DNA from: Lactifluus volemus
Lineage: Eukaryota; Basidiomycota; Agaricomycetes; Russulales; Russulaceae
NCBI GenBank assembly: GCA_022376515.1
Contig: WTXI01000021.1
Location: 124,001 to 188,000 of the forward strand
Direction: 5' to 3'
Length of the DNA: 64,000 nucleotides
Below, in pieces: positions 49,167 to 60,753 of this stretch (positions are counted from its first letter, which is position 1; each line of letters opens with the position of its first letter). The notes beneath the pieces are model-generated. The model was not told the origin of the DNA. It was given only the letters and a program-made list of their open reading frames with translations, and did not search any database. The translations under genes and the position numbers were made by a program.

Positions 49167-49805
49167 GGCTTGGCTCAACTCTACCAAATCGAGACGAAAA
49201 GCTTGCCGTGTCTCGGAAATGTCAACCCGGGCGGTCCGAGTTGTCGCGGCGGCGGCTCAACGTAATGACGTACCCGGATGGTGAGCCCTGTCCTTTTCAA
49301 ACGGCGGATTTGACTACTCTTTCAGTACTGGCACATCGCAACTGTGAACAGCCTCATTCGCCTGCACAGACATGATCTCGTAAAGCCCGTGTGGCAGTTG
49401 TGTTCTCTATACACAACCTCAGCTTGCAGAGTCGCTGTCTCTTTCATCAGAAGGCACCGCCCGTCATCCTTCAGTCGCTCATGAGCAAGTGGGATGTTCC
49501 TATGGGCGAAAAATTCGATTTTCCTTACAGCTGTGAGCGAGCGTGGGTGGCCTGTTGGATTTCTGCGTTCAATCGGTCCTGCTTCTTACAGTAGCCAAAC
49601 ACATGATAAACTGTACTTATATGAAGCTTACATATCCTAGGAATACAGCACTCTACCCATTTGACTGATTATGGAGGCGAACGAACTAAGCAGTGGTTCA
49701 ATCCCGGGCCACAAGTATTAGACGATGAACAAGTCATAGTGGATTCGATGTTCATCTGAGGATTGCTACACCAATCCCGATGGACTCGGGTCTCATCTGT
49801 CTGTC
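49167..49805. other. intergenic, 5' side of ERG7
   Basis: Roughly 640 bp between the ERG7 start and the 3' end of the ERCC1 gene. It presumably holds the ERG7 promoter. No additional gene is supported. Confidence 0.4.
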
Positions 49806-51141
49806 TCAGGCCCGCCGCCGCTTCGCGCGCAGCGCAGGCGCGATATCCATATCGTCATCATCATCGTCATCCGAGTCCGACCGTGAGTCTTCATCACGCA
49901 GCGCAGCGCCGTCTTCAATGTCCCATGGTGGACTCTCCTCGCGTACACGCTTAGAAGACTCGCCACGGCCTCCTGCTGCTCCTACTTCTATTGTACTTGA
50001 CCCTGGTTCTTGCGCCAGTTCACCTTCGGGGGAAGGTGGATTGAGATCTAGTTCAATGTCCCACACTCTGTTAGGGGCTCATCTGCGATTCGCTCGCTTG
50101 TGTCGGTAGGTGCGGGATGTATCGCAGTACTAGAGGTGGGGATAGAGCATGTTCGGGGCCTCCCGATGCAGATGCGGGAGGAACAGCGAGCGCACTCGTC
50201 GTTCCGGTACGAAACGGTCGTTCAAAAGCGTCTTTTATCCGTGCAACCTTTTTCGGGCCAAAACCTGGGAGCCGCGCTATTTGTGTTGCGTCCGCCTGTG
50301 CGATCTTGGCGAAGCTCTGAGTGTGAAACTCCCACACGTCCCGGGAGTTAGTTTTCCGTCATCATCATGTATGTATGTGTAGCTTTGGAAAGAAAAAAAA
50401 ACGACGCACGCCAAAAGATGTTCGGAGGGTCTCTACGTCCGTCTTGTTCACGCGTGGGATGCTCGTCAGCGATGCGCGAAGGAGAGCGCTTGGCGTTTTG
50501 TCTACGCGTTCGCGAATCAGAGTTGGCGGGCGATGCTCGCATTGTTTGTAGGCAGTCAGGTATTGGCCTGCTTCGTCTGGACTGTATGTGCCCATGTGTG
50601 AACGTGAGCGGGTGCGTGAAAGTATAGAAAGCGGGTGTGGCTCACGACCAGACTACAATGACGGTTATGTTGTTGATCAGGCAGACCCTAGTCAACTCTC
50701 GAATTGGCTCTTGGTGTTCTGACTGAGTACGTGGTTGGATGAGGACTATGTGTGCGTGGCAATTTAAGGTTACGCACAATGTCACACATTAGGAGGAGAA
50801 TGCGGAGGTTGTAGGATTGGCCCAGACGTTCTATGCGTTGATGAATGTATTCTGGGTGGAGACGATGGTACCTCAAGCTGGGAAGCACGCGCAAGAAAAG
50901 GAATACTCAGTAGTCTATCACAAGATAGGATAAGGAAAAGGGAAGAACCTGAGAAGAGGACACCGGTTGTTCTACCGACCTGATAGTCGGGGAGGATGTC
51001 ACCAAAGACTTTTGGCACATTACGGATGCACTCGACGATAGGATTAAGACGCTGACACGGATTAATGATGATAGAGTTGGCTGAGCCCGGTTGTACCACT
51101 GGTGGTTGTCGCTCCTTTCCCTTGGATGAGCTCGAGTCCAT
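49806..51141 (-). CDS. RAD10: ERCC1/RAD10 DNA repair endonuclease subunit
   Basis: Non-catalytic partner of the XPF/RAD1 nuclease in nucleotide excision and crosslink repair, nuclear. From ATG 51141: Ser/Lys-rich start, then [27 protein letters not shown] and [13 protein letters not shown]. An intron follows, then [33 protein letters not shown] (the inactive nuclease-like domain). Next come [62 protein letters not shown] and [36 protein letters not shown] (the tandem helix-hairpin-helix). Beyond this an unusual tail may follow: the frame to 50071 ends MSP-stop, but a protein-like acidic/Arg-rich frame continues to 49806 (a run of Asp, RAKRRRA). I could not find a phase-correct intron joining them, so the C-terminus is unsettled. 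Confidence 0.85.
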
Positions 51142-51593
51142 TTAGAGTGCCGTGACATCCCGGGCCAGATCCAGACTTTATATCTTATCAAAACAATTCC
51201 TGTTCTAGCGTATGACTCTGTCAATGATACAATAGGCCGTTCACACCGCTCTCAGAAAATTCGCCCGAGGTAAATAAATACCAGAGGAGCTTCATAATCA
51301 TTTAGGCCGGAATAAGCCAACTTGATCCTATGTTACTAGTTTCCCAAGCCAAACTATCTCTCGAAGAGCGTGTTTATGGATGATGCACGCAACGGGCTGA
51401 ACGCGATCTCCACTTCGCGACCTTGTGAGCTCTGTGCACAATAGCGACAGTCCGCGGATCCGACGAGGAGACATATAGGGACATCACGTGGACATATCGG
51501 CAATTACCGAGAGAGGTGTCTGGGCCGAGTAAACAAAGTTAGTCAGAGTTGAGACAAGACACTGCCTTTCCCATTTTCCCCTTGACATCCATC
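51142..51593. other. divergent promoter region between ERCC1 and RTF1
   Basis: 450 bp shared by the two divergently transcribed genes. It contains a short relic of an aldo/keto reductase gene, listed separately. Confidence 0.4.
51393..51462 (-). pseudogene. short aldo/keto reductase relic
   Basis: About 70 bp (gggctga..cgatctccact..gcgaccttgtgagctctg..) closely match the segment around 42708-42785 of the reductase gene, with internal deletions. The region encodes the AHKVAPEVAAVEIEVSPW part. It has no coding capacity. Confidence 0.6.
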
Positions 51594-53636
51594 ATGTCCG
51601 ACTCTGATGGTGATTTCTCAGACGAGCTTTTGGAACTAGCGGGAGCTACTGAAAAGAAGCGCAAGCGTCGTGAGGGCTCCTCGAAAGGCGAGACAAAACG
51701 TCGCAAGGCAGAGTAAGTCGCACCTCTCCTTCTAGTCTATCCTGTACTGAACATTTTTCTACATAGCCCAGGTATGGACAGTACCTCGGATGGAGATGGG
51801 CCCGAGAGTGAAGAAGATGATGTTGAGGAGAATCCTTACCCCCTTGAAGGCAAGTATATCGATGAGCTCGACCGCCAGAGGTACGCGGCCACTCTCACGC
51901 CTCTCGTCCTGCTCCCAGCTAAGGATTTTACAGCCTCTTGGGAATGCCCGAAATTGAACGCGAAGAAGTCATTGCCCAACGTCTTGAGGAGCTCCAGCGC
52001 ATCATGGACAAGCGGAACCTTGACCAGATGGTGAAAGCCCAAAAAGGTGGCGAAGGTGACAGTGTCGCCAAGGCAGCTAAACGTTTGTTTCCTGGCCTTC
52101 CCCATAGACCTAGCTCAACGTCTTCTGCAGGACAACATACTGTTCGTGGCGCGACCAAGGAAAAGTCGCGGAAACTTGATGAGTTGAAGGCGAAACGCAA
52201 GGCAAAGGATGAGAGAAAGCGAGTACGTGCTTTAGTCCACGACGCAGCGCTCTTCCTCAGTCGTACCCATCCAAGTCTCGTGGCTCTCCAAAACGCGACC
52301 GGTCTTCATCTCCCATGGAAATGGAAACATCTGACGAAGAGGCGGAAGATGGCCAAATAACCAAGTTCGAGCAGGAAGAAGAGAAGGAACGCAAGCTTCT
52401 AGGCATGGCACTCGCCAGTGATGAGCCCACGACTCTGGACGACTTGAACAAGGTGCGCCTGACTCGGGATGCCCTTGCAAAGCACTTCTTGGCTCCTTGG
52501 TTCGAAGACTACGTCAAAGGTACTATTACCATCGTGCTCAGCTGGCCTTTCTTGGTGATTGTGATTATTGTTTTTAGGAGCATACGTGCGCTATCTTGTA
52601 GGAGTGGATAAATATCGCATCTACGAAATCAATAGTGTGTTTCCATTCATACCTTACGATTTACGCTAAGCCTCTTTTAGAAGTTCAAGCTCAAACCAAG
52701 CATTAAAAATCAATGATAACGTTCTTTGTAATCTGGCTCTTGAACTCAAGTACGGTGCCTCGGTGGACGTGTTCCCGATGGACAAAGTTTCAAATGTGGA
52801 TTTTAGCGAGGTCAGTATAAGCTAGAGAATACCTGAAATTGTATCCAAGTCCATTTCAGGGGGAATTTGGTCGCTTTAAGATCACATGGGAGGCTGCTCG
52901 CCTCAAGCTACCAACAAAGCGTGAGCTGGGAAAGAAGGGCGTACAACTTACGAAGCTCATCAACCAGCCCATGACCGAAGTGAGTGATTCGGTTTGATAA
53001 AAATGTTGCTGTACTCAGTCGTGAACCCTAGAGCGACGTTGCAGCCATGCTTAAGCGGAAGAGTGAGTTGCAGGGGGAAACCGGAAAGCCGCAGGCCAAC
53101 TGGGCCACACTGGAGAGAGCAAGGTTGATGCAGGCACGCACGCTTGCCATGCGGCGTAACGACAAGGCGGAAGTCGCAACCCTTGATGCACAGCTGGCCG
53201 AGCTTGCCGTGGAGTCCGCTCCTGTAAAGTCAGAATCTACCGAAGAAGCGAGTGTTCTCCTCGCGAAGGTGAATGAGCGCAACCGCAAGGCGAATCTCGA
53301 AGCAATCCGCCGTGCAGAGTTGCAAGAGGCGGAGCGGAAACGCCGTGAACGACGTATTGGCACACCTACTGTCTTTGACCCCAGCGCACGACTACGCACC
53401 GTGCCGCGTATGTTTGCATCAAGGTATGGATACTTTGGGCGATGCCGGCTTGAAAAAAATAAATTTACACTTTCACGATCAGGTCAGCCACGCCGAACCC
53501 GCCCGCGCCAGATGTATCGTCCGCCAGTGACCCACAAAAGACGAGCTCACCGAGTCCTTCCAAAGGAAGCCCTGGGAAGGGGGATTTCCACTCGCGCATT
53601 CTCGAGACCATCGAGATTGATTTGGGCGATTTTTGA
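51594..53636 (+). CDS. RTF1: RNA polymerase-associated protein RTF1 (Paf1 complex)
   Basis: Subunit of the Paf1 elongation complex that promotes histone H2B ubiquitylation and binds Spt5. The acidic start MSDSDGDFSDELLELAG is followed by Lys/Arg-rich and Glu/Asp-rich stretches, then NPYPLEGKYIDELDRQ, LLGMPEIEREEVIAQRLEEL and a histone-modification-domain-like region. The Plus3 domain follows: LDDLNKVRLTRDALAKHFLAPWFEDYVKGAYVRYLVG, KLKPSINNDNVLCNLALELKYG and FGRFKITWEAARLKLPTKREL. Then a coiled region (LERARLMQARTLAMRRNDKAEVATLD, VNERNRKANLEAIRRAELQEAERKRRERR) ends in DPSARLRTVPR. The last exon reads SPGKGDFHSRILETIEIDLGDF with a stop at 53634-53636, the typical RTF1 terminus. Introns are short and in phase where checked. 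Confidence 0.92.
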
Positions 53637-54691
53637 TGATATCTCTCCGTCACCTCTAACCTCATTTCTTGTTCACTGCTTGGTTTTCTGCTATGCTGTG
53701 CATCGAGCTTGTAGTGCGTGTCGTGCCGAGACGGAGAGGCAGTGCCATTTAGGGATGAAGCCCTTCGTTCCTCCTTATAATGTTATTAACCGGGCTACAG
53801 TCTGGGATTCTAGATAGACATCCACGTTGATAGACGGTTAGTGTCGCTCACGTAGAGTCGACTTGTAGTTCAGGCCTACACTCCAAACAAAGTTTTAGGC
53901 CTGATATACCCAATGACATTGTTCATGTCCTGCAAGCATCGTGAAAACGGAGGTGCGCAAGTGGCTGCTTCATTAGTAGAGGATACACTGAAATATTCTT
54001 ATATCCATACATTCTAGGTGGACAAGCAGTCACATGGCCAATTCCGGTCATCCGAGTCATACTTACCCGGAAAAACTCGCCGGCGGTGAAGTGGGTCTAC
54101 CGGGTGCTTGCTCGTCAATGATATTCCTTGTTCACTAAATAGTGAATAGGTGATCCCCCTACAAAATTGCAGGCCATCGTCAGCTTGAAGTACTGTACCT
54201 GGGCCCTCGCGAGACAAAAAGCATCATTCTGGCCTAGTAAACTCTGGTTCGGAGTTCTCGGCTATTCCTCTTGTGGAGCTTTTCTCTGTCCCCGTGTCCC
54301 TCTGCTGAGAAACCGCCTCGCACTGCTGTCGCTGTCATTTTTCCTGTCATTTGACCATGCTTCGGCACCAATTCATTCGACGGCTTCCATTTCTGCGCCC
54401 AGGGTTTTTGATGTCGTGCCAGTGGCGACATTTGGCTCGTGCTAAATGTTGGATATTTACGGATTAACCGGTTGCACTTTACCACATTGGCGGACAAAGG
54501 GACCCGCTTGGTTATCATTACCTCCGTTTTAGACCCGTTAGAAATGCATCGCACCTGTGCAGGTGCTGTACTGTAGATTTATTGATGAATTATGACGTTA
54601 GCCGCGGACATGACGGGCCGGTATTTCCGGTGTGATGGATAAAAATAAATAAATAGGTGCAAAGGAGTTGCCAGTGGTTCTATCAATTTAA
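53637..54691. other. intergenic, nothing recognised
   Basis: About 1.05 kb between RTF1 and the CCC1 gene. Short frames without motifs. The last ~100 bp probably contain the CCC1 promoter. Confidence 0.4.
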
Positions 54692-55809
54692 ATGTCTGCC
54701 CCTACCTCGGTTCCCCTGCCACGCCCAACCACGAATTCCAGCCAGGCAAACAGACCTCCAGTATGGGCAATTGAAGCTTCAGAACAGTCAGTGCAAACCC
54801 CTCTTCCTGTAGCATGTGCCCGTCAGACGGATGAGCGTGAGGTTTGTTGTAAGGAGTTGAAAGGAGAGGACGAACGGCAGCTCATAGACCCAGACATTGT
54901 CCGTGACGCGTGAGTCATTCTTTTTTTTTTTTTACTTATTCGTGTAGGCTGGAAAAATTTGGTGCTCCTTGGGCACGCACCCTCGCCCCGGACTCTCAAT
55001 CGAACGCTCATGTCTTCCTTACAGTGTCATTGGTCTCTCGGATGGTCTCACTGTCCCATTCGCCCTTACTGCGGGTCTTTCGTCACTCGGCGAGTCTAAG
55101 CTCGTCGTCCTCGGCGGTATAGCCGAGCTCATTGCCGGTGCAATATCCATGGGTATCGGCGGTTTCCTCGCGTCTCAAGCGGAGCGCGACCACCATCGCT
55201 ATCTCCGTCGTACGATCAAAGCGCGAGTACAGCGCTGTTGCGATGGTGAGATGGAACGCGAGGTGCATGCCGTACTCGGCGCTGTCGGTGTGGACGAAAA
55301 GGTCTCACGTCAAGTGGCACATAACTTGTTGGAAGTCGAGTCTGTCGCAGAACGGAATGATGGTAGTTCATTGGAGGATGAAGAGCGTGGACTGAGATGG
55401 AGTCGGTCGGTCGGCATCACTGAATTCTTGCTCAGGTTTGGCGAGGGTCTAGGTGCGATAACTCTTCCTTCACATTCATCTCAACTGACACCCACGTGCA
55501 CCAGAGGACATCCCTACACGCCGCCTCTACATGTCTGCAATCACGATCGGTTCAGGCTACCTCATGGGTGGCGTGATCCCATTAATCCCCTACTTTTTTA
55601 TTCCAAAGGCACATGTCGCGCTCATGTATTCATCGATCATTACTGGCATCGTTCTGCTTATCTTTGGTGCTGTCAAGGCGAGAGTCTCTGGTGCAGCAGG
55701 AAAGGGAGCAAGTGGGTACGTGTGGGGCGCAGTTAGCACGTTGGCAGTCGGAGGCGCAGCTGCTGCAGCTGCATATGGCATAGTTGCATTATTAGAAGCG
55801 GAGCCATGA
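54692..55809 (+). CDS. CCC1: CCC1/VIT-family vacuolar iron/manganese transporter
   Basis: Transports Fe2+/Mn2+ from cytosol into the vacuole in known members. Exons 54692-54909, 55025-55452 and 55505-55809 join in phase (316 aa). A ~70-residue Ser/Pro-rich cytosolic N-terminus precedes DAVIGLSDGLTVPFALTAGLS (membrane segment 1 with the conserved Asp). KLVVLGGIAELIAGAISMGIGGFLASQAERDHH (segment 2 with the family's Met/Gly-rich signature) follows, then an acidic cytoplasmic loop (about residues 145-215) containing the predicted metal-binding Glu. After EDIPTRRLYMSAITIGSGYLMGGVIPLIPYFF come two more membrane segments (SIITGIVLLIFGAV; LAVGGAAAAAAYGIVALL). Five segments and normal length indicate an intact gene. 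It is the only intact copy of three. Confidence 0.9.
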
Positions 55810-55904
55810 ACCGCTTTCTACGTCATTCTTGTGTTTGCCTGCGATTTTATAGCGCTGCCTTCCACGCCCTTGGATACCTTACTTCTTCGGGTCATTAATA
55901 AATG

Positions 55905-56035
55905 TATATTCACCCTATAGAATCGACTTTACGTTCAAGTCCAGGTGCGGACGCGAAGTTACTGAACCTCCCTGCTTAGTTCCAGACTATCAATAATCGG
56001 CTCGTATTGTAGGTGAAACCTCGTGATTCTTGAAA
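55905..56035 (+). repeat. shared 3' flank of the CCC1-F-box module, copy 1
   Basis: The stretch tagaatcgactttac.., gacgcgaag, ctgaacctccctgctt and cagactatcaataatcggc recurs at about 62088-62205. It shows that the downstream flank was duplicated together with the gene pair. Confidence 0.75.
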
Positions 56036-56263
56036 CTGAGTCCCTCAGCCCAGGCCTCTTCCTGCAGCTCATCTGTCACGTACCGACGGAGAGCTCGTCG
56101 TCGCCCTTACCTGGGGAAATGCCCCCTGGAACGTCCTTTTCGAATAAAAGGGCAAAGCGCGCCTATGCTATTGTGGTCAGGGTGGGTAGTAAGCGTGAGC
56201 AGAATAAATATCACGGTCGATCTGGGAACTCACTGGAGTGTTCCCTACATTCCCTCGGTTGGT

Positions 56264-57858
56264 TCAAAAAAATACAGATTCATCAACCATGGTCAGGTTC
56301 ACAGGGTGGCCTGCTACTTGTCGTTCATCGATAAATGCAGTAAACGCAGCTCGAGCATCAATTCCTTCGACACGACATGAATATCCAAGTTCCCGCAGAC
56401 TAGGAAGGAGTTTTAGTGGAAGCTCTCCGTCTGATTGTAAGGAATGAGAAATGTCGAAGACGAGCCAGTCTTGCACATAAAGTATCTTTGCGTTGCTGAA
56501 AATTTTCAGAAGTTCACGCCACAGTGTTCGATCAACCACTTCTTCGTCGGGCCATATTGGAAACCTCCTGCAACCGAGAATGACTCGCTCCACGACGGAA
56601 AGTACGGGTGAAAATCGAACAAGGATATGCCATGTGGATGTTACTTGGCAGCGAAGGTTTCCGCGAAGTATTCCGTGCGTCATTTCAAGGTGGAATTGCA
56701 AGATGGGAATCCTTCTCGAAGACAACATCACAAACTCGATGACACCTTCCCGGATGAAGTTGAGCTTGACAGTGTCAAAGCTGACAGTTTTAGATGTTTG
56801 CATGAACTGCAAGAGAGATGTAATGAACGTGGGACGATTGTTGGAATTGATGTGTATTTTGAGGATGCTGAGGGAAGGGGCACTGATTCGAGTAACAAGG
56901 CCCTCCAGGTATGTGCTCGTACCCAGGAATACAAACGAGTGCAGCTTAGAGAGTGTGATGTTTGGCGTATTGTCTGACTCCTTCTCCACCCGGGGAAAAT
57001 CGATCACGAGCATCTCTAGCTGGGGCATAATCGAAAGCCGAGTAAGTATATGGCTGGGAGGGTAATGGGCGAGTGGTGAGTTCGAGCCATTTACAAGTTT
57101 GAGAGTGACGAGGCCCACGGCGGAAGTTGTGAGTGAGGGGTATCCAAGGACTTGAAGAAAAGCGGTCACCCAGAGATTTAGGTGGCGTAGTTTGGGTGCT
57201 TTAAATGACAAAGGAAAGCCCAAGCTGGTCAGTGGGTACGGTCCGAGAGGATCGATAAACATGGAGTCCAGAACCGGAAATTGGCCATCCATTGCAATGA
57301 TGTACTTTCTCAAGCTTGAACTCGAACCTGGCATTCTAAAGGAAATACGACGCACACGATCACGATGAGAGAGTGCGAGCAGTATACCGCGTTCGTCTTC
57401 TGTTGTCATCCTCTTATCAACGTGGTCACCGTGATAATAAATGATGAGTGGCAGGGGTGGTGAATGTGCCAACATATCCGCTATATGCACGCCATACGTG
57501 CAGAAGAGATGGAGGTCGAGTCGAGATGGTGATGAAAGAATCAGATTTCTCCACAGTCGGCAAACATGGGCGAGCTTGTACCACCACTGGCTACGTTGTC
57601 GGTCCCAATAAATTCCTCGTCCGCCATCCTCGTCCTCGTCTTCGTCCGGGTCGGCTAGTCGATAGACATCAAATACGTTGAGGAGCACGTCATCGTTAAG
57701 GGTATAGATAGGCGAGTATGGTCTACTAGAATTGCTAGTGGGCCCTATTGATGCGAACGGTTCAGATCACGGACCGTGAGAGTGTTGTCGGACTCACCAG
57801 TTGGGGTATCTTGGTCTTCATTAAGGGAGAGAGTCAACCGGTAGTCGGAGTCGGACAT
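56264..57858 (-). CDS. F-box/LRR-type protein, copy 1
   Basis: Member of the large basidiomycete F-box-like family, presumed adaptors of SCF ubiquitin ligases. Exon 1 is 57798-57858 (MSDSDYRLTLSLNEDQDTPT), intron 57745-57797, exon 2 57744-56264; together 513 aa. The F-box-like part is IYTLNDDVLLNVFDVYR ... WYKLAHVCRLWRNLILSSPSRLDLHLFCT. Then comes a long leucine-rich region with repeated APKLRHLNLW / MPQLEMLVIDF / APSLSILKIHI patterns, ending LTMVDESVFF. The short first exon matters: reading exon 2 upstream without the intron gives no ATG. Partner gene CCC1 converges on it from the left. Target proteins are unknown. Confidence 0.8.
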
Positions 57859-58439
57859 GTCAAAAAGGCAAGTAACGATGAGGGTGTGGTTAAAGAGTGC
57901 AGTGGGTATGCCTCACTGGCATGGCCGTGATAGGCGCTGAGCTTTATCCAATATCCATAATGAGAGGTTGCACACTCAGGCTGGCACATCCTTCGTTGGC
58001 GCCTAATCATGGCTTTGTTTAAACCAACGGGGATGTCATCCTGGCTGAGTTGAACCTCCTATTCACACGCTACTGGTCGTAGTACGGCCGCGGCCCGTTA
58101 GGGTGATGACATGATAACACTTTCATGAGACCCCTCAGGTCCTGCTCAGCAGCTGCCAGTGCCGGTGGTCACTGGCACGAAATGTCCACGATGCGTATGA
58201 ACAATGCCCACTTTTCTCCTTGATTCGTATCCCTTCTCAGTTATCACACCACTAGCAGAGTAGCTCCCCGGGTGACGATCTCACGTAACGTGTCCTATAC
58301 GGAACAACCACCGAGAGCAAAAATCCAAATGAACCGCTATTGGGCCCTGGGAGGTGTTTGTTGAAGCGGAGGAGAGAGCAATGGATTACTCTCAGAGCCC
58401 ATCGTGAGTCCCCTGAGCCGTGATTATGTGCAACATCAT
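57859..58439. other. spacer between module copies, nothing recognised
   Basis: About 580 bp, probably containing the promoter of F-box copy 1. No gene seen. Confidence 0.35.
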
Positions 58440-58630
58440 CTTATTGTTCGGCGCAGGGCCAACTCTTGATCGATCCAAGGCGGAGATTTGACCTCGCCGT
58501 CCTGTTCGCCCTTACTGCCAGTCTTCGGCGAGTCCAACTTGAAGCTCGTCGTCCTAGGGCGGCATTTTTATAATAACTCATTGCCGGCGGAATATCCATG
58601 GGCATTGGCACTTTCCTCGAATCTAGTTTA
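58440..58630 (+). pseudogene. CCC1 fragment, module copy 2
   Basis: From about 58494 the DNA follows CCC1 (cgcccttactgccagtctt, ggcgagtc, gctcgtcgtcct, ctcattgccgg, atatccatgggcat, ggc.ctttcctcg) through membrane segments 1-2 only. Insertions and frame breaks are present, and it stops around 58625. The flank just before it resembles that before the pseudogene at 61340. Confidence 0.75.
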
Positions 58631-59175
58631 CTCCATTGCCATGTTAGAAGGTCTTTCTCACCACTGGCAAGTCCGATGTAAGACCCATATCTCAATATTT
58701 GCCCGGTTATCCGAGTCAGACGGTTAGCTGCAATAACGGTGGGCTCGGGTCATCCTCCTCGCCCTCCGAGTCACCCTAATGTGTTATTGCCTTTACCAAC
58801 TTGAACTCGCATGCACAACAGGAGTAATTGCGGCAAAATGATCATTAGCAACTAGCAAGAAGTTGGCTCGGGAATCCGTTCGGACAAACGCATCTGAGTC
58901 AATGCTCATTAAATACGGATACTTCGTATTACTGTGGACATGTTCTCGACGAACAAACTTTTAATAAGCCAACGATACTAGTAGTAGTAGGGGAGGCCTA
59001 GAAAACGCAGCATATTTGAAGGCATGAAACAATGGGCATAAAATAGTAACATAATGTCGTACAACATCAGGCGTGAAGGGAAATACCGAAGAAGACGAAT
59101 TAACGCATCCACGGCCTTGTTCTTGACACATGAATAACGGACCATGGCACATAAATTATTACAGTTTTCCCCCAA

Positions 59176-60753
59176 TTACGTGCTGGAGTCATAGCTCAAC
59201 CTTCTGACTCTCGCAAGAAAAGGTATGGGGCTTTGGCATGAATACGAAGGAAGTTCAGGGAGCTGGACTCTGACTGGGTGACCGGAATGCCGACGAGCAG
59301 CGATGAATAGCTCCATGCATTGCTGCAGATATTCGTCCTCCCGCTCGGACTCGACCTCCTTGTAAAAGTAGATATCTTGAAGCGCAGGCAACACTTCCGT
59401 GACTCTTTCCCCAGTGAGCCATCGCAGCGGAGATACAAGGTACAACTGCTGATTGCCAGACAAACGCAGTGTGTGAACAGCAGTGAAAGGGCGGAAAAGA
59501 TCCAGCCATTCGGGATTGTCCATGAAGACCTCCAAATGCTCCAGACGGGTAAAGGAAGATTGGATGGTGATGGTTAGCTCTGTAACGCCGGAAAGTAAAG
59601 ACAAAGACTGGATCAATACCTGTGCCATAGACGAGGCGTGCCAATCTGGCCTTTGGGCTTCACCTTGAATTTTCAGTTCGAGGGGATACTTCATGGTCCC
59701 CTCTCGTAGACCAAGAGTTATCTGGGCTTCATAGTCGCTAATCGACACAATCGCACAACCGAATGACCCAAGCGTCTGTGAATGATAGACCAGTTCTCGG
59801 ATGTCCAAGATTGGTTCTGGGAAGAATGTGATCGGGAACGTTTCGAGTTGAGGGGCATCAATTTGGGCCAGGAGGGCCTCCAAGTACTCGTTGACACCAA
59901 GAAAATAGAATACTGTGAGAGAAGGGAGGATAAGGCGTGTGAACGGACGTGGATATCGAGTTATTCGATCAAGGTGAAATTCTTGGAAGCTGATGCAAAG
60001 GCTTTTGAGCCTGGTCAAGGCAGAGAGGCCTGTGGCCATCGCGTCGGGTGAAATGTAACCAAGCTCGGGAATACTTTCAAGCCATAGACCCGAAAGATCG
60101 TCGAAAGATAAACTCGAAAGAAGTTGAGGTAATGTCGGAAATGGAACGCCAGCAAAAGAGAGCGATTTTAGGTGTGGGGCAGATCCCACTAAAAAAGTAT
60201 CGGGAAGCTGCCTGAGCAAATCGCGATCTACTGGTGGACCCTCAGCCTGAGGATCCGGATCCCACTCCGACTCGGATCGAATGTTAAGATATGTCAGCGC
60301 AGGGAATGGTTTTTGCATGACTGTCGTGAACCTCTCAAATTCGTGTCGCGAACGTGGTAGACCGATTTGGATGTGGCATACGCGGTCATGATGCTCTAGT
60401 GCAGCAATGACGTCATCCCCAAGATTGTAACGGTCAGGGTATACTTCGATAGGAAAGGGCGGCCATATGTCCAACAACTCCTTCACAGAAGTATGATTTG
60501 TGCAGTGAATGCGTAGGTCGAGACGGCGTGGAGATGAAAATATGATGTATCGCCATCTTTGGCATACTCGTGCGAGTTCATGCCATGTATGTGGCCACGG
60601 TCCCGGCCACCGGTATGCCATGTTAAAGTCAAGTCGACTATTGAGAGCGACTACTTTGCAAAAGAAGAAGATATTCAGCAGGACTTCGTCTGGGAGCGCA
60701 TTGATTGTCACATGTGGCGAAATGTGGCCTAGACCAGAAAAGTAAGTGATCAT
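59176..60753 (-). CDS. F-box/LRR-type protein, copy 2
   Basis: Single-exon gene of 525 aa from ATG 60753 (MITYFSGLGHI). F-box-like segment: TINALPDEVLLNIFFFCKVV and TWHELARVCQRWRYIIFSSPRRLDLRIHCT. Leucine-rich stretches follow (APHLKSLSFAG, LSGLWLESI, LTRLKSLCISF, LPSLTVFYFLG, APQLETFPI). It shares the scaffold of copies 1 and 3 but is far more diverged and has no first-exon intron. It is an older family member inside the module array. Presumed substrate receptor of an SCF-type complex; its target is unknown. Confidence 0.8.
   Translation of the reverse strand: MITYFSGLGHISPHVTINALPDEVLLNIFFFCKVVALNSRLDFNMAYRWPGPWPHTWHELARVCQRWRYIIFSSPRRLDLRIHCTNHTSVKELLDIWPPFPIEVYPDRYNLGDDVIAALEHHDRVCHIQIGLPRSRHEFERFTTVMQKPFPALTYLNIRSESEWDPDPQAEGPPVDRDLLRQLPDTFLVGSAPHLKSLSFAGVPFPTLPQLLSSLSFDDLSGLWLESIPELGYISPDAMATGLSALTRLKSLCISFQEFHLDRITRYPRPFTRLILPSLTVFYFLGVNEYLEALLAQIDAPQLETFPITFFPEPILDIRELVYHSQTLGSFGCAIVSISDYEAQITLGLREGTMKYPLELKIQGEAQRPDWHASSMAQVLIQSLSLLSGVTELTITIQSSFTRLEHLEVFMDNPEWLDLFRPFTAVHTLRLSGNQQLYLVSPLRWLTGERVTEVLPALQDIYFYKEVESEREDEYLQQCMELFIAARRHSGHPVRVQLPELPSYSCQSPIPFLARVRRLSYDSST

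Noticed and set aside
57660..57690. Start of F-box copy 1 at the codon near 57688
   Set aside because: That codon is GTG. A small upstream exon with a proper ATG (57858) and a clean 53-bp intron fits better and is conserved in copy 3.
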